Of a stretch of DNA of 64,000 bases, positions 24,473 to 36,708 are shown in pieces. Both the position numbers and the translations under genes were made by a program. Origin of the DNA: Dechloromonas sp. (GTDB lineage Bacteria; Pseudomonadota; Gammaproteobacteria; Burkholderiales; Rhodocyclaceae). Position 1 is the first letter of the stretch; each line of letters starts with the position of its first letter. The notes below the pieces were generated by a model. The model was not told the origin of the DNA, did not search any database, and was given only the letters and a program-made list of their open reading frames with translations. The stretch covers positions 62,001 through 126,000 of the forward strand of contig JAABQV010000007.1 in NCBI GenBank assembly GCA_011391255.1. Reading direction: 5' to 3'.

Positions 24473-26535
24473 GCCAGCCGCGGCGCGCGGGTCTTGAAGA
24501 GATGCCAGCCAATGAAGGCGGCGCAGGCGACAAAGCCGATTTCGTCGGTCAGCGGCAGCGCGGCGACCAGCAAAAAGGCTGCGGCGGCCGCCCAAAGCCG
24601 TTCGATAACGCCGAGCTGAGCCCGCAGATAACCGATGCTGGCAGCGCCCCACAGGGTGATCGCCAGCAGCGCCTTGCCGACGATATAAACAACCGCCAGC
24701 ACACTAGGGTCACCTTGCAGCATTAGCGCATTGTCGTAGACCGCCATGAAGGGAACGACGAAACCGGCAATGGCAATTTGCACCGCCTTGACGCCGATCT
24801 TCATCGCCGACTCCTTGGCGATTGAGCTGGCGGCAAAGGCGGCGAGGGCCACCGGCGGCGTCAGGTCGGCCATGATGCCGAAGTAGAAAACGAACATGTG
24901 GCTGACAATTAGCGGTACGCCAAGCTGGAGCAGGGCCGGCGCAGCAATCGAGCTGGTGATGATGTAATTGGGGATGGTCGGAATGCCCATGCCGAGCAGC
25001 AGACAGATCAGCATGGTGAGCAGCAGCGAGAGAAAGAGATTGTTTTCGCCAACCTTGAGGATGAAACCGGCAAAGTTGGAGGCGGCGCCGGTCAGCGTCA
25101 GGATGCCGATGATGATGCCGACGATGGCGCAGGCAACGCCGACCGGTAGCGCCTGACGGGCACCGTCGATGAGGCTGTTGCGCATGACTTGCAGGGTTTT
25201 GTGGCCACCTTTGATGCGCAGGCAGATGAGGATCAGCGCGCCAATCACCGCGAGCACGGGATAAACGCCCCATTTGACGAGCAGAGAACTGGCGAGCGCA
25301 AGGGTCAGCCAGAAAGCGTAGCGGAAGGCCGTTGATGAGAGGCGGGCGGCGACGGCAGTGCCGAGGATCAGAATGGCGCAAAGAGCGAGCCCGACCATGC
25401 CCGAATACATCGGCGTAAAGCCGTTGAAGAGCATGGCGACCAGGCCGGCCAGCGGCAGGATCAGGAACCACTGTTCACGCATTGCCCGCCACGGGTTCGG
25501 GCATTGATCCTTGGGCAGGCCGTCGAGATTTTTGCGCCCGGCTTCGAGATGGACCATCCAGAAGGTCGTCGCGTAATAGAGGATGGCCGGAATCAGCGCT
25601 GCCTGGACTATGTCGATATACGGCACGTTGAGGTTTTCGGCCATGATGAAGGCCACCGCCCCCATCACCGGTGGCATGATCTGGCCGCCCATTGAAGCGG
25701 TGGCTTCGACCGCCCCGGCAAAAACCCCGGAATAGCCGAAACGCTTCATCAGCGGAATGGTGAACTGGCCGGTGGTCAGCACATTGGCCACCCCGGAGCC
25801 GGAAATCGAGCCCATCAGGCCGGAGGAAATCACCGCCACCTTGGCCGGGCCACCCTTGGCGTGGCCGACAAAGCCCAGCGCCACGGCGTTGAAGAGATTG
25901 ATCATCCCGGCGTGTTCGAGAAAGGCGCCAAAGAGGATGAAGAGGAAGATATAGGTTGCCGAAACCATGGTCGGGATACCGAAAATACCTTCGGTGCCGA
26001 AGCCTAGCTGGTCGACGATCTGCGCGAAGTCATAGCCCCGGTGAGCGAGATCGCCTGGCAGATATTGGCCGAAGAGGCCGTAAAGCATAAAAATTGCGCA
26101 GATGGTCGGCAGCGCCAGGCCAAGGATCCGGCGGGCCGCCTCGAAAACCAGCAAAACCATCGCACTGCCAACCCAGAGGTCGATGTTGCTCGGCTCGCCG
26201 GCACGCTGGATCAAATCAATCTCGAAGATCCACTGATAGGTCGACAGGGCAAAGGCACCGGCCGCCAGTAACCAGTCATACAGCGGCACCCGCGACAGCT
26301 TGCCGTGCCGGGTGGCAGGAAAAAGGATGAAGGTCAGGGTTAGCAGAAAGCCGACATGCAGCGAGCGCATGACCAGGCTGGAGAGCGGATGAAAGGCAGC
26401 GATCGTCAGCTGGTAAAGCGAAAAGGCCAGCGCGATGCTGCTCAGAATGAGTAAAGCAAGGCCGCCGAGACGGCGCTGAACGCCGTGCTCGGAGAATGTT
26501 TCCGTTACGTCGGCGGCGGCCCTGGCTTCACTCAT
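24469..26535 (-). CDS. TRAP transporter fused permease (DctQM type)
   Basis: A 688-residue polytopic membrane protein combining the small (4 TM) and large (12 TM) TRAP subunits. Typical stretches are GAFLEHAGMINLFNAVALGF, GSISGSGVANVLTTGQFTIP, TASMGGQIMPPVMGA and MGIPTIPNYIITSS. It works with the periplasmic TAXI binding protein encoded 6 nt upstream to import a carboxylate or amino acid using an ion gradient. The substrate is not predictable. The order binding protein, permease, DUF1850 is the usual one for TAXI systems. Confidence 0.9.
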   Translation of the reverse strand: MSEARAAADVTETFSEHGVQRRLGGLALLILSSIALAFSLYQLTIAAFHPLSSLVMRSLHVGFLLTLTFILFPATRHGKLSRVPLYDWLLAAGAFALSTYQWIFEIDLIQRAGEPSNIDLWVGSAMVLLVFEAARRILGLALPTICAIFMLYGLFGQYLPGDLAHRGYDFAQIVDQLGFGTEGIFGIPTMVSATYIFLFILFGAFLEHAGMINLFNAVALGFVGHAKGGPAKVAVISSGLMGSISGSGVANVLTTGQFTIPLMKRFGYSGVFAGAVEATASMGGQIMPPVMGAVAFIMAENLNVPYIDIVQAALIPAILYYATTFWMVHLEAGRKNLDGLPKDQCPNPWRAMREQWFLILPLAGLVAMLFNGFTPMYSGMVGLALCAILILGTAVAARLSSTAFRYAFWLTLALASSLLVKWGVYPVLAVIGALILICLRIKGGHKTLQVMRNSLIDGARQALPVGVACAIVGIIIGILTLTGAASNFAGFILKVGENNLFLSLLLTMLICLLLGMGIPTIPNYIITSSIAAPALLQLGVPLIVSHMFVFYFGIMADLTPPVALAAFAASSIAKESAMKIGVKAVQIAIAGFVVPFMAVYDNALMLQGDPSVLAVVYIVGKALLAITLWGAASIGYLRAQLGVIERLWAAAAAFLLVAALPLTDEIGFVACAAFIGWHLFKTRAPRLA

Positions 26536-26541
26536 GATGGC

Positions 26542-27486
26542 TTACTTGAGCAGACCGGCTTCACGATAGTATTTTTCGGCACCCGGATGCAGTGGCACCG
26601 GCGAGCCTTTGGCCAGCGACTCCTTCTTGATCGCCTTGGCCGCAGCATGGGCGGTGGCCATCGCGTCGAGGTTCTCGGTCATCGACTTGGTCATTTTGTA
26701 GACCGTATCGGTCGGCACACCCTCATGGGTGATCAGGTAATTCGGAACCAGCACGGTTTGCACGTCGCTGGTCTGGCCGGTGTAGGTGTTGGCCGGAATG
26801 GTGCCGGTCTGATAGGCGGCATCACCGATCTTGGTGACGACTTCGGCCGGAATCGGGATGACGACAATTTTCAGCGCCGTTGCCAGATCGCGCACCGCGG
26901 CAACGCCAAGGCCGGAAGAGAGCAGGGTGGCGTCAAGCTGGCGGTTCTTCATCAGTTCAACCGATTCGGCGTAACCGAGGTATTCGACCTTGGAAAAATC
27001 CGGATAACCCATGCCGACGGCCTTCAGGATGTCGCGGCTGTTGAGTTCGGTGCCGCTCTTTGGAGCGCCGACGGAAACCCGCTTGCCCTTGAGGTCGGCG
27101 AGCGATTTGATGCCGGAATCGGCAGCCGCCAGAAAGTGGATGTAATTGGGGTAAATCGCTGCCACCGTGCGCAGTTTGTTGAGTGGCGCCTTGAAGCCGA
27201 CGTCGGGATTGCCCTTCCAGGCCTCGCTCAGAGTATCGCCGAGGGTGAAGGCAATTTCACCTTTGCCGGCCTGCAGCAGATTGAGGTTTTCAGCCGAGGC
27301 CTTGGTCGCCTGCACCGACATCTTGGCGTCCGGCATCACCTTGCCGTAGATCTGGGTCAACGAAACGCCAAGCGGGTAATAAACCCCGCTGGTGCCGCCG
27401 GTCAGGACATTGATGAATTCAGCGGCATGGCCGGCTGTGGTACCGAGCGCGAGGGCGCCAACGGCAATCAGGGAACGCAGTTTCAT
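26542..27486 (-). CDS. TAXI-family TRAP transporter solute-binding protein
   Basis: The 314-residue periplasmic protein has a cleavable signal peptide (MKLRSLIAVGALALGTTAGHAAE, likely cut after AHAA-type GHAA). The TAXI fingerprint follows: NVLTGGTSGVYYPLG, then ATKASAENLNLLQAG and VGAPKSGTE. It is the first gene of the transporter operon and delivers the ligand to the fused permease. Glutamate- or organic acid-like ligands are known for TAXI proteins; the ligand here is open. Confidence 0.9.
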   Translation of the reverse strand: MKLRSLIAVGALALGTTAGHAAEFINVLTGGTSGVYYPLGVSLTQIYGKVMPDAKMSVQATKASAENLNLLQAGKGEIAFTLGDTLSEAWKGNPDVGFKAPLNKLRTVAAIYPNYIHFLAAADSGIKSLADLKGKRVSVGAPKSGTELNSRDILKAVGMGYPDFSKVEYLGYAESVELMKNRQLDATLLSSGLGVAAVRDLATALKIVVIPIPAEVVTKIGDAAYQTGTIPANTYTGQTSDVQTVLVPNYLITHEGVPTDTVYKMTKSMTENLDAMATAHAAAKAIKKESLAKGSPVPLHPGAEKYYREAGLLK

Positions 27487-27568
27487 GGGGTCTCCTTGGG
27501 TTGTCTGGCAAACCGCAAAGCGGCTACAAGAATACTACCGCAGGAAACCGCCAATATTGCGCCAAGAA

Positions 27569-28915
27569 TTAAAGCAATGTCTTTATCAGGAAGCCCAAGA
27601 CAGCGCAGGCGCCAATGACCAGGATGACGCTTTGCTTGAAACGAAAAAGCGCAATTGCAGCAGCCAGGGCGATGAGGGCAGAAATCCAGTCGAAAGTACC
27701 GCTGAACCCCTTCGGCCACAAGACGTGATAGCCGAAAAACAGCGCGAGATTGAGGATGACGCCGACGACGGCGGCCGTGATGGCGGTTAGCGGAGCGGTG
27801 AATTTCAGGTCATTGTGGGTGGTTTCAATCAGCGGGCCGCCGGTCAGGATGAAGATAAAGGACGGCAGAAAGGTAAACCACGTGACCAGGCTTGCCGCTA
27901 CCGCACCGGCCACGAAGAGGTGCTCAGGGCCAAATATGGCCTTGATGTAGCCACCGATGAAGCCGACAAAGGCGACGACCATAATCAGTGGCCCCGGCGT
28001 GGTTTCTCCCAGCGCCAGGCCATCGATCATTTGCAGCGGGGTCAGCCAGTTGTAGCCGTCGACGGCGCCTTGATAGACATAAGGCAAAACAGCGTATGCC
28101 CCGCCAAAGGTCAGGAGTGCGGCCTTGGTAAAGAACCAGCCCATTTGCGTCAAGGTGTGTTCCCAGCCATATGCCGAAGTCAGGTAGGCCATCGGAATCA
28201 ACCACAGCAGCGCTCCGGCAAAGAGTACCTTGATCAACTGGGATGACTTGAAAATTGCGTGCGCCGGCGTCGGTGTGTTGTCGTCAATTAGTGCCCGGCC
28301 ATAAGACTTGTCAGCGGCGCCATGCCCGCCACCCGTCTTGAACTTCTCCGGCGCGAGACGGCCGCCGATGTAGCCGATCAGCGCCGCCGCCACGACGATG
28401 GCCGGGAACGGCACATCAGCAGCGAAGATGGCGACAAACGAGGCCGCCGCAATCGCCCACAGCACGTTGTTCTTCAGCGCGCGGGAGCCAATCCGGTGCG
28501 CCGCCTGAAGGACGATGGCGGTCACGGCGGGCTTGATGCCGTAAAACAGACCAGCGACCAGCGGCATCTCACCAAAGGCGATGTAAACCCAGGACAAGGC
28601 AATCAGGATGAACAGCGACGGTAGAACGAAGAGGCCACCGGCGACGATGCCGCCCCAGGTGCGGTGCATCAGCCAGCCGATATAGGTGGCCAGTTGCTGT
28701 GCTTCGGGGCCGGGCAAGACCATGCAGTAATTCAGGGCATGCAGGAAGCGGCGCTCGGAAATCCAGCGCCGCCGCTCGACCAGCTCCTGGTGCATGATTG
28801 AAATCTGCCCCGCCGGCCCGCCGAAGCTGATGAAGCCGAGTTTCAGCCAGAAAGCAAAAGCTTGCCAGAAGCTGACTTGCGGTGGCGCTGCATCAGGGTC
28901 GTCGGGGTTGGTCAT
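27569..28915 (-). CDS. chrA: Chromate efflux transporter ChrA
   Basis: A 448-residue CHR-family membrane protein with two homologous halves. The first has FWLKLGFISFGGPAGQI, RRWISERRFLHALNYCMVLP and GPEAQQLATYIGWL. The second has FFTKAALLTFGGAYAVLPYV and DGLALGETTPGPLI. This is the long-chain (two-domain) ChrA that exports chromate. The gene follows chrB with a 4-nt overlap, as in many chrBA resistance operons. Confidence 0.93.
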   Translation of the reverse strand: MTNPDDPDAAPPQVSFWQAFAFWLKLGFISFGGPAGQISIMHQELVERRRWISERRFLHALNYCMVLPGPEAQQLATYIGWLMHRTWGGIVAGGLFVLPSLFILIALSWVYIAFGEMPLVAGLFYGIKPAVTAIVLQAAHRIGSRALKNNVLWAIAAASFVAIFAADVPFPAIVVAAALIGYIGGRLAPEKFKTGGGHGAADKSYGRALIDDNTPTPAHAIFKSSQLIKVLFAGALLWLIPMAYLTSAYGWEHTLTQMGWFFTKAALLTFGGAYAVLPYVYQGAVDGYNWLTPLQMIDGLALGETTPGPLIMVVAFVGFIGGYIKAIFGPEHLFVAGAVAASLVTWFTFLPSFIFILTGGPLIETTHNDLKFTAPLTAITAAVVGVILNLALFFGYHVLWPKGFSGTFDWISALIALAAAIALFRFKQSVILVIGACAVLGFLIKTLL

Positions 28916-29850
28916 GGCGATTTTGCTTTTTGAAATGAAGCGAGGAGTCCATCAAAAATATTTCCGGCCAGGGAAAGCAGTTGGTCATCATCAAGGATGG
29001 TGTCCCGCAGTCCGGCCAAGGCACTTTCGATGCCGGCGGATTCGGGCGGTTGTACCCCCCCGACGTCGAGGAAATGGATCAGGGCGGCGAGACGCTGGAG
29101 CCCGGGTGTCTCCAGACCGAAGCTGGCAAGCAGCACCTCGAAGGTGACACGAGCGCCGACGTGGGTAAAGGTGGCGCCATTGAAGTCGAAGCCTAAGGCA
29201 TCTGGCGGACAGTCGGCGGGTGAGGCGAGCCACAGTAACGTGGCTTGCGGGTCGATAAAGCGCTGAATCAGCCAGGCACTGGCGAGCCGGTCTACCCACG
29301 GGCGCTGACGGGTTGCCCAGATTCGGCCGGAATATTGCTGAATATCCAGTCGAGAAATGCTGTCATTGACTGCATGAGGCTCATTCGGCGAAAGTGCCCA
29401 GGTGGCTTTTTGCTCAAGATCCTGCAAGGCGACTTCAGTTTGAATCCGGGCTTCGCCCGGGAAAAAGTCGATATCGGAGAGACCCGTAAAGGTCTTTCTC
29501 AATTTGCGGGCTTGTTTGACTGAGTCGGCGGCAGATTCGGTGCTCAGGCCTTCGCGCACAGTGGCAATGTCGGTCAGGAGCAGCCCGTAGTCTTCGCTAC
29601 GGTCAAATAATTTGGGGAAGTCAGCCCCTTCCGGTGCTTCGACGCGGAGAACCAAAGCACTTCCATCTGCCGAGTGAATGTCAGTAGCTACTGTGTCGAG
29701 AGTGCTACGGCAGTTGTCGCGCTCTGGCAGCAAATAGACACCATCGCGAAGAACTGCGGCGCCCGAGTTTTTCAGGGTTCGCCAGGCGCGCATCCGGGCA
29801 GTGGCATTCTCCGTCGGGAGGCTGGTAATGAGTGTGATCCATGTATTCAT
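28912..29850 (-). CDS. chrB: Chromate resistance regulator/sensor ChrB
   Basis: The 312-residue protein has an N-terminal domain (ITSLPTENATARMRAWRTLK, GAAVLRDGVYLLP) typical of ChrB. Its C-terminal domain has RPWVDRLASAWLIQRFIDP, DFNGATFTHVG and LIHFLDVGG. In other bacteria ChrB represses or controls chrA in response to chromate. The ATG at 29850 has no Shine-Dalgarno and sits 2 nt from the edge of a 28-bp palindrome, so the operator, start site and ribosome entry overlap. It is the first gene of the chrBA operon. Confidence 0.9.
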   Translation of the reverse strand: MNTWITLITSLPTENATARMRAWRTLKNSGAAVLRDGVYLLPERDNCRSTLDTVATDIHSADGSALVLRVEAPEGADFPKLFDRSEDYGLLLTDIATVREGLSTESAADSVKQARKLRKTFTGLSDIDFFPGEARIQTEVALQDLEQKATWALSPNEPHAVNDSISRLDIQQYSGRIWATRQRPWVDRLASAWLIQRFIDPQATLLWLASPADCPPDALGFDFNGATFTHVGARVTFEVLLASFGLETPGLQRLAALIHFLDVGGVQPPESAGIESALAGLRDTILDDDQLLSLAGNIFDGLLASFQKAKSP

Positions 29851-29852
29851 TA

Positions 29853-29880
29853 AATTACTCTACATGAATGTAGAGTAATT
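29853..29880. promoter_or_regulatory. Perfect 13-bp inverted repeat at the chrB start (operator)
   Basis: Arm AATTACTCTACAT, 2-nt centre GA, and the exact complement. It begins 2 nt upstream of the chrB start codon. The likely role is the chromate-responsive operator, with ChrB as the natural binder. In RNA it would form a stable hairpin that hides the translation start, unless transcription starts inside it and the message is leaderless. Confidence 0.7.
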
Positions 29881-29918
29881 AACAAAATAATTAGCTGGCG
29901 AATTGTGCCAGCTGCAAT

Positions 29919-33581
<3,663 letters not shown>

Positions 33582-33621
33582 CTGGATTACCTCGACAAAA
33601 CGGGTGATTCCGGGGACGCTG

Positions 33622-33673
33622 AAAAAACAGACGGCGTCACAAACCGGCAGGAATTCGGGTTTGTGAGCGCCGT
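33622..33673 (-). terminator. Riboswitch-controlled intrinsic terminator upstream of metH
   Basis: On the minus strand a 15-bp stem with a single bulged C (arms 33658-33673 and 33631-33645, 12-nt loop) is followed three bases later by TTTTTT (33622-33627). Its 5' arm ACGGCGCTCAC is also the 3' strand of the SAH aptamer. Ligand-bound aptamer and terminator are therefore mutually exclusive, as expected for an ON switch. Confidence 0.75.
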
Positions 33674-33743
33674 TGATCGTTGCCGAGCCTGGCCCCGGAT
33701 TCACACAAAAGCATGAAAAGGGTCGCAGCGCTCCTCGGCAGAG
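33663..33743 (-). promoter_or_regulatory. S-adenosylhomocysteine (SAH) riboswitch, aptamer
   Basis: The leader of metH carries the conserved SAH aptamer parts in order: GCCGAGGAGCGCTGCGACC, a variable hairpin, GGCCAGGCTCGGC, and ACGGCGCTCAC. GCCGAG pairs with CTCGGC, and GAGCGC can pair with GCGCTC as the pseudoknot. SAH riboswitches are known upstream of ahcY and metH in beta- and gammaproteobacteria and turn expression on when SAH accumulates. Read by eye; a covariance-model search would confirm it. Confidence 0.88.
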
Positions 33744-33861
33744 CGCGTAGTGTACCGATCAAGGCGCCAACTGCCAAGTTAAGCGACTGATTTTGCGGGA
33801 GCCCTCACCGTGGTGCTTCAGCCAAGTGGCCGGTGACCGGCTTCTCACACCAGGCAATCGA

Positions 33862-35829
33862 TTAAACGCCGCCTTTTTTCAGCCATCCCAAGAGGATTTC
33901 ATAGAGATTTTCTGGATCAACCGGCTTGGCGATATGGTCGTTCATACCGGCTTCGAGGCAGGCCTGACGATCTTCTGCGAAGGCGTTTGCCGTCATGGCG
34001 AGGATCGGCGTCTGTTGGTTGAGCGATTCCGCACGAATCGCCCCCGTCGCCTGCACGCCATTCATTACCGGCATCTGCATGTCCATCAGGATCAGGGCGT
34101 AAGGGTTCTGCCTGGCCAGCGCCAGCGCCTGCAGCCCATCCGCGGCCAGATCGACAAGCAGCCCCACTTCCTCGAGCAAGATGCGCGAGATTTCCTGAGT
34201 GATCGGTTCGTCTTCGGCGAGTAACACGCGCTTGCCGGCAAACTCGGCTTGCAGTCGCTGTGCTGACGTTGAGCTTAGCGCAGTCAGCGCTGACGCAGAG
34301 CTGCCTGGTTCCCGCTTTTGGAAGGGTATGGAGAACCAGAAGGTGCTGCCTTGTCCCGTTGTGCTCTCGACGCCGATCTCGCCACCCATAAGTTGCACCA
34401 GCCGTTTGCTGATCGCCAACCCGAGTCCGGTGCCACCGAATTTGCGGGTCATGCTGTTATCGGCTTGCTCGAAGGATTGGAACAGCCGTGATTGTGCTTC
34501 GGCTTCAATGCCGACGCCGGTATCCCTGATTTCGAAGCGCACTTGCATGACTTCGGGGGTTTCGCTGAGCGAACGCGCAGTCAGCGTAACTGCTCCCTGC
34601 TGAGTGAATTTGAGCGCGTTGCCGATGAGATTGAAGAGGACTTGACCCAGCCGCAGAGGATCGCCCTTTAGAGGAGCGTAAGCAAGTTTGGCCGGCAGGT
34701 CGGTCGTCAGCCGCAAACCCTTCTCATTGGCCCTGTGAGCAAGCGTGCCGACGACATTCTCGACACTGTCAGCGAGTTGCAGGGGCACGTCTTCAAGCAC
34801 CACTCGTTCGGCTTCGATCTTGGAGAGGTCGAGGATGTCATTGAGAATGCGCAGCAGATTGTTGGCGGCAGTTTTGGCTTTGGCAAGTTGGTCAAGGCCA
34901 ATGGCGTCGTCCATGCGCCGCTTCGCCAAGTCGATCATGCCCAATACACCGTTCATCGGCGTCCGTAGCTCGTGACTCATGTTGGCAAGGAAGGCGCTCT
35001 TGGCACGGTTCGATGCCTCGGCGGTGTCCCTCGCCACTTCGAGCTCTGCGGTGCGTGAGGCGACGAGTTCTTCGAGGTGCTGCCGGTACTGTTCAAGCTC
35101 GGCCTGGCTTTGCTCGTTCTTGGCCAGGAGGGATGCAAGCTCGGCAATCCGCGTTTCGATGGCGACCGCCATGCTGGCGAAATTTCGGCTCAGTTGCCCA
35201 ATTTCGCCAGCATCCCGGGTCGGCAACTCGATCCGGTAATCGCCGGCGGCGATGCGAGTGCTTGCTTGGGCGAGGGTAGTGAGATGGCGCGTTAGCCAAT
35301 AGCCGAGACTGAAAAGAATCAGCGTGGTCAGTAAAACACCGAGCGCAGCAATGCCGATACCCTGCAGCATCAAGTCGCGCCGTGCCGCTATGAGGAATTC
35401 GAGCGACAGCCCATAGTGAAGCTGGCCGTATTGCTGGCCATAGACATCGACGGGGAAATTACTGTGCAGCAGTGGAATGCCGCTCGGATCCCTGCCTGGC
35501 GTTGGCAACGCTTGCTGTTCCGGCCAGCCAATACTGACGATCCGTTTGCCGGTACTGTCGACGAGGACGAGATACTTGATATCCTCGGAGGAACGCCAGC
35601 CATCAAGCATTTCGAACAGGCTGGCGTAATCGCGGTTGGCCAACGGGGTGACGATGGCGACCTGATAAGCCTGCTCAAGCTTGCTCTGGTAGCGGTCTTT
35701 CTGAATGGTGAGTCGTTCGTCGATCAGCCGCAGGCTATTACCCAGCAGCACGGCGAGTACCAGAACTTCGATCGCCAGGCTGGCGATCAGCAGGCGAAAA
35801 CGCAGACTTCGGGTGAAGGCGGGCATCAC
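33862..35829 (-). CDS. Hybrid sensor histidine kinase with C-terminal receiver
   Basis: A 655-residue inner-membrane protein. An N-terminal TM at about residues 8-30 is followed by a periplasmic sensor region (about 30-155), a second TM near 160-180, HAMP, and a coiled coil. The kinase core has the phospho-His in [15 protein letters not shown], and the ATPase has [14 protein letters not shown]. The receiver domain has the acceptor Asp in [13 protein letters not shown]. It is the last gene of a three-gene operon after a PhnD-like binding protein, which probably presents the ligand to the periplasmic domain. A histidine phosphotransfer domain or separate regulator is not visible nearby. Confidence 0.9.
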   Translation of the reverse strand: MMPAFTRSLRFRLLIASLAIEVLVLAVLLGNSLRLIDERLTIQKDRYQSKLEQAYQVAIVTPLANRDYASLFEMLDGWRSSEDIKYLVLVDSTGKRIVSIGWPEQQALPTPGRDPSGIPLLHSNFPVDVYGQQYGQLHYGLSLEFLIAARRDLMLQGIGIAALGVLLTTLILFSLGYWLTRHLTTLAQASTRIAAGDYRIELPTRDAGEIGQLSRNFASMAVAIETRIAELASLLAKNEQSQAELEQYRQHLEELVASRTAELEVARDTAEASNRAKSAFLANMSHELRTPMNGVLGMIDLAKRRMDDAIGLDQLAKAKTAANNLLRILNDILDLSKIEAERVVLEDVPLQLADSVENVVGTLAHRANEKGLRLTTDLPAKLAYAPLKGDPLRLGQVLFNLIGNALKFTQQGAVTLTARSLSETPEVMQVRFEIRDTGVGIEAEAQSRLFQSFEQADNSMTRKFGGTGLGLAISKRLVQLMGGEIGVESTTGQGSTFWFSIPFQKREPGSSASALTALSSTSAQRLQAEFAGKRVLLAEDEPITQEISRILLEEVGLLVDLAADGLQALALARQNPYALILMDMQMPVMNGVQATGAIRAESLNQQTPILAMTANAFAEDRQACLEAGMNDHIAKPVDPENLYEILLGWLKKGGV

Positions 35830-35835
35830 TGGTGG

Positions 35836-36678
35836 CTACCGCATCATTTTTACGGTGAGATCAATGTAAGGCCGGAGTTTGTCCAAGTCGGCCTTGGTAA
35901 TCTCGGTGTAACCCTGATAGCCGGTTTCGCGGAAAAACGTTTCCCCGGCCGGCGTCTTGCCGAAGCTGTGCAAGGCCTCCCGCACGCGCTCGACGTCAGC
36001 CTTTGTCAGGCGGGTATGAGCCAGGGTCATGACGTGGGGCATTCGGATGTCAAGCGGCAGCAGACGTGTTTTGCTGCGGATGCTTTCCGGTACCTGCCCC
36101 CAGGCGGTGATAGCCGCCAGGGTGACATCCACTTCACCCGCCGCGACGGCGGCAACAGCGGCGCCATGCGAGGCATATTCGACAACCCGATAATCCTGAT
36201 TGATACGCACCCCTTGTTCGTCCAGCCACTTGACGCCGGCTGTTGATATGACGGCCAGCCGGTTGGGCATGCCGAGCCGTTTGCCGCGTAGATCGGCAGC
36301 ACCTTTGATCGTCGAATCATCACGCACCACGAAACTCGGGCGGAGGTCGGCCGCATAGCGCACCAAGGGCAGGTAACCCTTCTCCGAAGCCATCACCGCG
36401 AAATGCGGCCCGGTGATCGCCAGATCGAAATCGCCGGACAGCAACTGGTTTACGTGGGTGAAGTAATCCGTCGAGCCGAGGATCTGAACCTTACGGCCGA
36501 GTGATTTTTCGAGGTGCGCGGCCAGCGGTTGGTGCACCCGGATCAGCGCCAGCGTACTGTTGAACGGCATGATGCCAAGCTTGAGGGGGGCTAACTCGGC
36601 GCCAAAGGCGTGGACCGTCATCAGCGTGAAAAGAAAAGGGATGAGCAACCAGCGTTTGGGGGAAAAGCAGAGTGTCAT
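35836..36678 (-). CDS. PhnD-like periplasmic binding protein (probable sensor partner)
   Basis: A substrate-binding protein of about 280 residues with a signal peptide (PKRWLLIPFLFTLMTVHAFGAE). Core blocks are those of the phosphonate/phosphite-type family: LKLGIMPFNS, ILGSTDYFTHVNQLLSGDFD, LRGKRLGMPNRLAVIST and GEVDVTLAA. The start is taken at the ATG at 36678; an upstream TTG is less likely. No ABC permease or ATPase is nearby. The gene lies between a diguanylate cyclase gene and a hybrid kinase gene, so it most likely feeds a ligand signal to the kinase rather than a transporter. Confidence 0.82.
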   Translation of the reverse strand: MTLCFSPKRWLLIPFLFTLMTVHAFGAELAPLKLGIMPFNSTLALIRVHQPLAAHLEKSLGRKVQILGSTDYFTHVNQLLSGDFDLAITGPHFAVMASEKGYLPLVRYAADLRPSFVVRDDSTIKGAADLRGKRLGMPNRLAVISTAGVKWLDEQGVRINQDYRVVEYASHGAAVAAVAAGEVDVTLAAITAWGQVPESIRSKTRLLPLDIRMPHVMTLAHTRLTKADVERVREALHSFGKTPAGETFFRETGYQGYTEITKADLDKLRPYIDLTVKMMR

Positions 36679-36708
36679 CACGGTCGCTGATAAATAAATA
36701 ATCAATGA

